Assembly (NCBI GenBank): GCA_014379905.1 | Contig: JACMKX010000104.1 | Location: forward strand, 1 to 36,346 | Direction: 5' to 3' | DNA from: Ferruginibacter sp. | GTDB lineage: Bacteria > Bacteroidota > Bacteroidia > Chitinophagales > Chitinophagaceae | DNA length: 36,346 bases | Shown: positions 30,778 to 36,346 of the stretch, piece after piece | Numbering within the stretch: position 1 is the stretch's first letter | How the letters are laid out: each line of letters begins with the position of its first letter | Translations under genes and position numbers: made by a program | Notes under the pieces: generated by a model | The model's database searches: none | What the model was told of the DNA's origin: nothing | What the model saw: the letters and a program-made list of their open reading frames with translations, nothing else

Positions 30778-31118
30778 AAACGATCCTCACTCTACTACTA
30801 TAACAACGGGAAACAATAACGGCCTGTTTTTAGAGCTGTGTATTATACAGGGGTAAAGGGTATGCTTGTAAAGGACATTTATTTTTAAACTTTAAATTTT
30901 TCATTATGAAAATCAAAAAGTATCCGATCCTACCATTGTTTGAGCGGTTCATTAAAGACAGTTTAAGTGGCAAGCGGCTAAGTCTTTTACCCCTCCATTC
31001 ATTTCAACTGCCGGTCAGATAGCCCGTTTACTCATTTGGCCTTCAAAGGTATTAATGGTTGCAGTTTTTATTTTATATTTAGCCTGCCTTTATTTTTTCA
31101 TCTTTATAAAAGCTGTTT
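30778..31118. other. Gap holding an integrase remnant
   Basis: A 341-nt gap between the XRE gene and the Xaa-Pro aminopeptidase gene. The only recognisable content is the 38-codon integrase N-terminal fragment at 30906-31022. A TATATTTA box at 31074-31081 may be the -7 element of the downstream peptidase gene. Nothing else is apparent. Confidence 0.5.
30906..31022 (+). pseudogene. Truncated N-terminus of a tyrosine recombinase (integrase remnant)
   Basis: A 38-codon ORF starting MKIKKYPILPLFERFIKDSL. The segment LFERFIKDSLSGKRL resembles the start of the SAM-like core-binding domain of Bacteroidota phage-type integrases (family pattern LFExFIxDSxxGKRLKKNG). The match ends abruptly after GKRL, and the frame then runs into unrelated sequence and a stop. 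No catalytic domain (R-H-R-Y) follows, so this is a deletion scar, not an active enzyme. Homology is judged by eye; a peptide coincidence cannot be excluded. Confidence 0.5.
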
Positions 31119-32459
31119 ATGAGCAAGATCAAAATTCCCGGGTTTATTATGTGCATGTTGTTAACACAAGTCGCCTCATCGCAAACCATGTGGAAATACT
31201 TTACAGCGGATGATTTTGCTGCCCGAAGAAACAAAGTAATGGCCCAGATTGGTGATGGTATCCTGATTTTGCAGGCGGCTGAATTACCGGAGGCCTATGT
31301 TAAGTTCAGGCAGGATAATAATTTTTATTACCTCACCGGTGTGGAGATCCCTGATGCCGTTTTGATCCTTGACGGCAAAAGCAAAGAATCCATTTTGCTC
31401 GTGCCTGATAAAATTCCCAATGACATTAAAGAAGAAGCCTTTATAAAAGCCGGTAAACCTGCTGCTGACGAGTACAAATTCAGCAAAGTGCTTTCCAAAT
31501 CGGTCATGACCAATTACCTGCATTATTTTTCAGAAACAGGGCAGCCGTTCTATTTACAACAGTCGCCACAGGAAACAACTGAAATGAGCCGCGACCGTTG
31601 TATGATGACCCGGGCCAGCAGGATCAATAATCCCTGGGATGGCCGCATTTCGAAAGAACTTACCTTTTACAATAAAATAAAAGAACGTTTCCCCGCCACT
31701 ACCGTAAAAGATATAACACCCATAATTGATGCTATGCGTTGGGTAAAAGATAAAAAAGAAATTGCCGTGCTGCGGGAATGTGGCAGAATTGGTTGCCTGG
31801 GTATTAACGAAGCCATTAAAGTAACAAGGCCCGGCATCTACGAATACCAGACTGTTGCTGCCTGCGATTTTATTTATGGAGATATGGGTACAGCAGGCCC
31901 GGCCTACTATGCTATTGCGGCTTCAGGAGAAAGAGGATTGATATGGCATTACAATGCCAACAATCACCTGCTGGAAGCAGGTAACGTTTTATTGATTGAC
32001 TATGCACCGGAAGTTAATTATTATGTTACCGATATTACCCGCACCTGGCCCATACAGGGCGAGTTCAGCAGTGAACAACTAAAGTTTTACGAATGCGTGA
32101 AAGAAACAAGAGATGAAATTATAAAAGCCATGAAACCCGGCATAACCTATAGTATGATGCAAAAGGTTGGAGAGGCTGTTTATAAAAAGCACGGATTAGA
32201 AAAATACTGGATCGGGTATGTTGGCCACTTTGTAGGCATGGCAGTGCATGACGTGGGGAGCTATGAAAAACCCTTTGTAGAAGGCGTGGTCTTTAACGTG
32301 GAACCCATCCTGGAAGACAAGGACAAAAAAATTCACATAAGGCTGGAAGATACGATTGTGATTACCGCAACGGGTGCCGAAAATTTAACACCGCAATCAC
32401 CTGTGGATCCTAAAGCGATTTATGCGCTGATAAAAGAGAAAGGGGTAGGAGAAAAATAA
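31119..32459 (+). CDS. pepP: Xaa-Pro aminopeptidase (M24B), exported
   Basis: Metallopeptidase that removes an N-terminal residue preceding proline. The 446-residue protein has a signal peptide (ends about ASSQ), so it acts in the periplasm or outside. The N-terminal PepP-type domain is followed by the pita-bread fold. The dinuclear metal ligands are visible: Asp294 and Asp305 (LLIDYAPEVNYYVTDITRTW), His370 (GHFVGMAVHDVG), Glu395 (NVEPIL) and Glu410 (RLEDT), with His377 also conserved. E. coli PepP has the same pattern and the same 7-residue spacing between the two histidines. All active-site residues are present. Confidence 0.93.
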   Translation: MSKIKIPGFIMCMLLTQVASSQTMWKYFTADDFAARRNKVMAQIGDGILILQAAELPEAYVKFRQDNNFYYLTGVEIPDAVLILDGKSKESILLVPDKIPNDIKEEAFIKAGKPAADEYKFSKVLSKSVMTNYLHYFSETGQPFYLQQSPQETTEMSRDRCMMTRASRINNPWDGRISKELTFYNKIKERFPATTVKDITPIIDAMRWVKDKKEIAVLRECGRIGCLGINEAIKVTRPGIYEYQTVAACDFIYGDMGTAGPAYYAIAASGERGLIWHYNANNHLLEAGNVLLIDYAPEVNYYVTDITRTWPIQGEFSSEQLKFYECVKETRDEIIKAMKPGITYSMMQKVGEAVYKKHGLEKYWIGYVGHFVGMAVHDVGSYEKPFVEGVVFNVEPILEDKDKKIHIRLEDTIVITATGAENLTPQSPVDPKAIYALIKEKGVGEK

Positions 32460-32545
32460 TGCTCAGCAGTATCACCCCCCCCCCATGGCTGCTCTCAAAA
32501 TTTTTTACGATTTAATAAGTTTTTGCAGAAAGGCAACTAAAAATT

Positions 32546-32764
32546 ATGATCAGGAGGGGATACGTTTACGTTACTGCATTTGCACTTTTCAATGCTTTAG
32601 GTCGTTCATTTCAATACCGGTTTTTTGAAAGACGCAGCTTATATGAGTCTTCGCCTGCCAGCATAATTTTAGAGATAGTAATTATGTTCTTAATCTTTTT
32701 TATACCTGGATTATTAATTGCTCGTTGGTATTATAAAAAGAAGGATGAAGAATTTAGGATGTAA
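32546..32764 (+). CDS. Small membrane protein, unknown
   Basis: A 72-residue protein with a strongly hydrophobic helix at about 35-56 and a second, weaker one at about 5-16. The tail is charged (YYKKKDEEFRM). I do not recognise a family. It stands 86 nt after the peptidase gene on the same strand. A tract of nine C (in ATCACCCCCCCCCATGG) lies between the two. It may be a minor membrane protein; confidence that it is translated is moderate. Confidence 0.55.
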   Translation: MIRRGYVYVTAFALFNALGRSFQYRFFERRSLYESSPASIILEIVIMFLIFFIPGLLIARWYYKKKDEEFRM

Positions 32765-32867
32765 TATAGAGAAAGTAACAGACCAAAAAAAGGATAAAGA
32801 CTTGTGCAAAAGTCGTTCAATTTGCGCCGATTACCAGCGTTCCCACAATATTACTCCACCTGCCTAA

Positions 32868-33914
32868 TCACCACTTCATCAATGCACTTCCCCAGGTAAA
32901 GCCACTTCCAAAGGCTGCCATACAAACGAGATCGCCTTTTTTAATTTTGCCCAATTCCCATGCCTCGCTTAATGCAATAGGGATACTGGCAGCAGTAGTG
33001 TTGCCCATGCGCTCAATATTATTAAACACCTGGTCATCCTTTAATTGCAATTTCTGTTGCACAAATTGTGCAATGCGGAGGTTGGCCTGGTGAGGAATTA
33101 ACAAATTAAGATCGGCAGGTTTAAAACCATTCTTATCCAGTGCTTCCATGATCACTTCCGGAAACTTAACCACTGCTTTTTTAAAAACGGCCGGTCCGTC
33201 CATATTCGGGAAATTTTGTGCCTTGTCTATCATATTATGGCTCATAAACATTTCGCCAACAGGGGCCTCATCAAAATCTGCCGCATCTTTAAGCCAATGA
33301 TTGGCATGGGTGCCGGGATTATACATAGCCAGTATTTCCGCACTTTCGCCATCGCTGTGTAAATGGGTGCTTAATATGCCCCTGTCTTTTTCTTCAGTAG
33401 GTTGCAACACGACTGCTGCTGCACCATCACCAAATATGACAGAAATATTTCTGCCACGTGTGCTGAAGTCTAACCCAAAAGAATGTTTTTCACTGCAAAC
33501 CAATAATATATTTTTATACATACCGGTTTTAATGAACTGGTCGGCTACCGATAACGCATACACGAAACCACTGCACTGGTTGCGGATATCCAGCGCACCT
33601 ATTTCCTTCATTTTTAATGCACGTTGTAATAGTACCCCGCAGCCGGGAAAATAATAGTCCGGACTTATAGTAGCAAAAACGATAAAGTCAATATCCTCTT
33701 TTGTGATGCCGGCCCTTTCAATGGCAATTGTTGCTGCTTCAGCACCCATAGTAGTGGTGGTTTCATCTGTTCGGTGGGCATAACGACGCTCTTTAATGCC
33801 GGTACGTTCCTGTATCCATTCATCACTGGTTTCCATGTATTGCAATAGGTCATTGTTGGTAACAACATTAGAGGGAACATAATGGCCGATTCCGGCGATA
33901 ATAGTTTGCGGCAT
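32868..33914 (-). CDS. fabH: Beta-ketoacyl-ACP synthase III
   Basis: Condensing enzyme that starts fatty-acid synthesis by joining acetyl-CoA (or a branched acyl-CoA) to malonyl-ACP. The 348 residues include the full catalytic triad: Cys114 (IRNQCSGFVYA), His275 (LIPHQANLRI) and Asn305 (MGNTTAASIP). It is about 30 residues longer than the E. coli enzyme because of an insertion at about 190-245. Bacteroidota FabH are often slightly longer. No other fab gene is adjacent, so this may be one of several FabH-like proteins, and a role in secondary lipid synthesis is possible. Confidence 0.9.
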   Translation of the reverse strand: MPQTIIAGIGHYVPSNVVTNNDLLQYMETSDEWIQERTGIKERRYAHRTDETTTTMGAEAATIAIERAGITKEDIDFIVFATISPDYYFPGCGVLLQRALKMKEIGALDIRNQCSGFVYALSVADQFIKTGMYKNILLVCSEKHSFGLDFSTRGRNISVIFGDGAAAVVLQPTEEKDRGILSTHLHSDGESAEILAMYNPGTHANHWLKDAADFDEAPVGEMFMSHNMIDKAQNFPNMDGPAVFKKAVVKFPEVIMEALDKNGFKPADLNLLIPHQANLRIAQFVQQKLQLKDDQVFNNIERMGNTTAASIPIALSEAWELGKIKKGDLVCMAAFGSGFTWGSALMKW

Positions 33915-33985
33915 AATACAATCTTTTATTAATGGCTTAGCCGGTAAATGTAAACCATTTTATCCCGTAAAAAATAAAGAAGGCG

Positions 33986-34909
33986 TTAAAAATGATGACT
34001 GATATAAGCTGCAATTTCCATGAGCCAGGCTATACCCAGGTGAATGAGCAACCCGCCCCATATGCTTAAAGTATGGTAACTGATTATGCCCAGTAATAAC
34101 CCGCCAAAAAAACTGCTGATGGCTTCTGCCATAGGTTTTCCTAAATGGATACAACAGTAAAAACATGCTGCGGGCACAATGGCCCTCATCCCAAAATATT
34201 TTATAAAAGCAATAATGAGAAAACCACGGAAGAAGAATTCTATGCTTAAAAAGTCGAGGCCATAAGCCAATTCAAAAAAGATAAGCCGCGGTATATTATG
34301 AGCCGGGTAAAGTCCTGCTTCTTTCATTGCTTTTGGATAAGCATGTAAAAAATCAGGAAGTGAAGCGGCAATAATAATGAGCGGGATCATAAAAGCGATC
34401 ATGGAAAAATATAATTTCCGGTTTCTATGCATACTAAACCCGTACAAAACAACATATTTTTTGTCTTTAATTAACCAGATAAAAATTACCGGGATCATTA
34501 ATACAAAAACTTTCACCCCGTAATTGACGATGGAAGAAACAAAACGAAAATTTTCTGCTGATGAAATGGTGCGGATGAAACCTTCCTGTAAATTAAAATT
34601 TACTCTTAATGCAAAGATGGCCGGTGCTAAAAATAATAAGAGCCAAAACCATGGCTTTGAAAACACCATTCTGCCTTCTTTAAAGTACAACCACTGTAAA
34701 GCATAGGCAAAGCCAAATGGGAAGAGGTAAAGTATATAGTCAAAAAGGAAAGATGACCAGGGATTAGTTCCTGCTGCAAAGGAGTAACTATAATTAAGAG
34801 AAATAATAACGGCCATAAAGGCAAGGATGCTTATGAAATATTCTTTTTGAAAAACATCCTCGTAATAAGATTGTATATACGCTCTTATCGTAGTAATTGC
34901 AGCAGTCAT
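33986..34909 (-). CDS. CPBP-family intramembrane metalloprotease
   Basis: A 307-residue integral membrane protein with about eight helices. It carries the CPBP (CAAX/bacteriocin-processing) family core: FLSIEFFFRGFLI, containing the Glu-x-x-x-Arg motif, then FYCCIHLGKP with the motif-2 His and a later helix LLIHLGIAWL with another His. Members are glutamate-type intramembrane proteases, and some modify prenylated or self-immunity peptides. Most family members have two adjacent glutamates (EExxxR). Here one is replaced (IEFFFR), which may weaken or change activity. The longer frame begins with TTG (34918), so the ATG at 34909 is used. It lies 71 nt upstream of fabH on the same strand; co-transcription is possible. 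Confidence 0.8.
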   Translation of the reverse strand: MTAAITTIRAYIQSYYEDVFQKEYFISILAFMAVIISLNYSYSFAAGTNPWSSFLFDYILYLFPFGFAYALQWLYFKEGRMVFSKPWFWLLLFLAPAIFALRVNFNLQEGFIRTISSAENFRFVSSIVNYGVKVFVLMIPVIFIWLIKDKKYVVLYGFSMHRNRKLYFSMIAFMIPLIIIAASLPDFLHAYPKAMKEAGLYPAHNIPRLIFFELAYGLDFLSIEFFFRGFLIIAFIKYFGMRAIVPAACFYCCIHLGKPMAEAISSFFGGLLLGIISYHTLSIWGGLLIHLGIAWLMEIAAYISHHF

Positions 34910-35070
34910 GATACGCAATATACAAAATCGTTATAAGATGCAAGGATTATGCTGTTCGGACCGGATAAAACGGATTTTAATTGTTAGTCCGGGAGTTTCC
35001 TGGTTTAATGAATAGCAACATTCAAGTCATTTTTACCTGTAACCATTACTATTACCTGCGAATCTGGCAA

Positions 35071-36066
35071 CTATATCGCAGCAGCAGGCGGCACATTCAA
35101 TGTATCCCACAAAAGATCTTTTAATTCGGTGAGGCCCCTGGTAGTAATGGATGAAATAAAAATGTGGGGGATTTTCTTAGGCAGCTCCTTAACAATTGCT
35201 TCTTTTAGTTCATCATCCAGCATATCAGATTTACTGATGGCGATCACAAAATCTTTTTGCAGCATATCAGGATTGTATTGCTCCAGCTCGCTGCGTAATA
35301 TTTCAAATTCTTTTTTATGATCAGCACTATCTGCCGGAATTAAAAACAATAAAATAGAATTTCGTTCAATATGCCTTAAAAACCGGTGACCCAAACCCTT
35401 GCCTTCTGCGGCACCTTCAATAATACCGGGCAGATCTGCAATACAAAAACTTTTTCCATCCCTGTATTCTACCATACCCAGTTGGGGTGTTAAGGTAGTA
35501 AAAGCATAATCAGCAATTTTTGGCCTGGCAGCAGTAACGCTGCTCAATAAGGTTGATTTGCCGGCATTGGGGAAACCAACGAGTCCTACATCTGCCAATA
35601 CTTTTAGTTCTAATATCTTTATCCCTTCTATACCGTCTTCTCCTGGTTGTGCATGCTCTGGCGCTTGATTGGTTGCCGTTTTAAAAAACGCATTCCCTTT
35701 TCCGCCACGTCCGCCTTTGAGAAGCACGTATTTTTCGATCCCTGTCATATCAACAAGAACTTCTCCGTCCATGTTTTTTACTAGCGTTCCCTCTGGAACC
35801 ACCAGGACAAAGTCCTCACCATTCTGGCCAGAACACTGTGCGCCCGCCCCAGGTTGACCATGTGGCGCCGGATATTTTTTGTTATTTCTAATATCAACAA
35901 GAGAGTTAAGATGTTTCGAAGCGCGCAAAATAACGTCGCCACCTTTTCCACCATCGCCCCCATCGGGGCCTCCACGAGGCGCCATGGATTCACGGCGGAA
36001 ACTAACCGCTCCCGCACCACCATGACCAGAGGAAACTGTGACTGTAACTTCATCAATAAATTTCAT
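35071..36066 (-). CDS. obg: GTPase Obg (ribosome assembly)
   Basis: Essential GTPase that binds the 50S subunit during late assembly and links it to stress and growth control. The 331-residue protein has the glycine-rich Obg fold (about 1-158, GHGGAGAVSFRRE), then the G domain: G1 GFPNAGKST (164-172), G3 DLPG (211-214), G4 SKSD (278-281) in place of the usual NKxD, and a short C-terminus. Length is typical of Bacteroidota Obg without the long C-terminal extension. It follows rpmA on the same strand after 116 nt, with a terminator-like hairpin between. The rplU-rpmA-obg order is widely conserved. Confidence 0.95.
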   Translation of the reverse strand: MKFIDEVTVTVSSGHGGAGAVSFRRESMAPRGGPDGGDGGKGGDVILRASKHLNSLVDIRNNKKYPAPHGQPGAGAQCSGQNGEDFVLVVPEGTLVKNMDGEVLVDMTGIEKYVLLKGGRGGKGNAFFKTATNQAPEHAQPGEDGIEGIKILELKVLADVGLVGFPNAGKSTLLSSVTAARPKIADYAFTTLTPQLGMVEYRDGKSFCIADLPGIIEGAAEGKGLGHRFLRHIERNSILLFLIPADSADHKKEFEILRSELEQYNPDMLQKDFVIAISKSDMLDDELKEAIVKELPKKIPHIFISSITTRGLTELKDLLWDTLNVPPAAAI

Positions 36067-36102
36067 AGAAAAATACCACGCCCAATAACAGGGCTTAAAT
36101 GC

Positions 36103-36127
36103 AAAAAGGGACCCAAATCGGCCCCTC
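36103..36127 (-). terminator. Terminator-like hairpin between rpmA and obg
   Basis: On the minus strand, AGGGGCC pairs with GGTCCCT (one G-T) over a short loop and is followed by TTTTT (36107-36103). It would end or attenuate the rpmA transcript before obg. Confidence 0.6.
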
Positions 36128-36182
36128 TCTAACTACTGGAATTAGCTTTGTTTGTACAAACCTAATTGACGACTTGTACCAA

Positions 36183-36346
36183 TTACGCAGTCTTAGGATA
36201 GACACTAATTTTGAAACGTTCTTTAGAATAACGCTCAAATTTAACCAATCCTTCGATGACGGAATAGATAGTGTGGTCACGTCCGATTTTCACATTGTTC
36301 CCAACATGAAACTTAGTGCCCCGTTGACGGATGATGATTGTTCCTG
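36183..36346 (-). CDS. rpmA: 50S ribosomal protein L27, C-terminal part (runs off the window edge)
   Basis: The reverse complement of 36183-36346 reads the C-terminal 54 or so residues of L27: [20 protein letters not shown], followed by [20 protein letters not shown] and a KTA end with TAA at 36183-36185. L27 sits by the peptidyl transferase centre. The start and N-terminal part lie beyond 36346. The expected downstream neighbour, obg, follows directly. Confidence 0.93.
   Translation of the reverse strand, partial: GTIIIRQRGTKFHVGNNVKIGRDHTIYSVIEGLVKFERYSKERFKISVYPKTA

Noticed and set aside
36095..36280. A 61-codon minus-strand frame overlapping the rpmA region.
   Set aside because: The L27 reading frame in the same region is unmistakable, and this is a shifted frame of it.
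1..36346. tRNA or rRNA genes.
   Set aside because: No cloverleaf or rRNA-like sequence was recognised in the gaps on reading by eye; a tRNA/Infernal scan would be decisive.

Overview
The window reads as a chromosomal segment of a Bacteroidota bacterium, most likely of the Chitinophagaceae or close relatives. The evidence is indirect but consistent: promoter-like boxes of the Bacteroidota type (TTTG, about 20 nt, TAnnTTTG), almost no Shine-Dalgarno sequences, proteins with type IX secretion (T9SS) C-terminal domains, lamin-tail and FlgD-like surface proteins, many lipoproteins ending in a Cys lipobox, and short GC-rich palindromic intergenic repeats. Nothing in it looks like an intact phage, transposon or CRISPR locus. 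It is mostly housekeeping and envelope genes, with repeat-rich gaps between them.

Layout. 1-2.5 kb (minus): an oligopeptide-type ABC permease and a membrane glycosyltransferase. 2.5-4.9 kb (plus): a MarR regulator with its own palindromic operator, then a large acyl-CoA dehydrogenase. 5-9.3 kb (plus): a cell-wall amidase, a NarL-type response regulator with its histidine kinase, and an AhpD-like protein. 9.27-9.78 kb: a gene-poor gap with two copies of an inverted-repeat element flanking a very small transcription unit (promoter, strong Shine-Dalgarno, 14-codon ORF, terminator). 9.8-13.3 kb: an orphan 2-oxoacid:ferredoxin oxidoreductase beta subunit, an unknown secreted protein and aspartate-semialdehyde dehydrogenase. 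13.7-21.2 kb: surface proteins (lamin-tail protein, oligopeptidase B-like lipoprotein, a T9SS protein with a cytosolic Cys-rich head, an FG-GAP-like lipoprotein). 21.3-24.6 kb: PfkB kinase with a small membrane protein, YciO/Sua5 protein, a small secreted protein and RNase HII. 24.8-29.8 kb: heme A synthase, TPR lipoprotein, membrane patatin-like protein and, convergent, a diacylglycerol-kinase-like lipid kinase. 30.1-32.8 kb: XRE-type protein, an integrase N-terminal remnant, Xaa-Pro aminopeptidase and a small membrane protein. 32.9-36.3 kb (minus): FabH, CPBP-family membrane protease, Obg GTPase and the 3' part of rpmA (ribosomal protein L27).

How it fits together. Clear functional units are few: the RR/HK pair, the MarR/acyl-CoA dehydrogenase pair, the PfkB/membrane protein pair, and rpmA-obg, a widely conserved ribosome-assembly neighbourhood. 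The most unusual content lies in the gaps. Several gene ends (permease C-terminus, acyl-CoA dehydrogenase N-terminus, AhpD stop codon) are built from dispersed repeat sequence. The 14-codon unit at 9.5 kb is the best candidate for something undescribed. Many translational starts were moved inward from non-ATG starts to the first family-consistent ATG; each case is stated in its entry.
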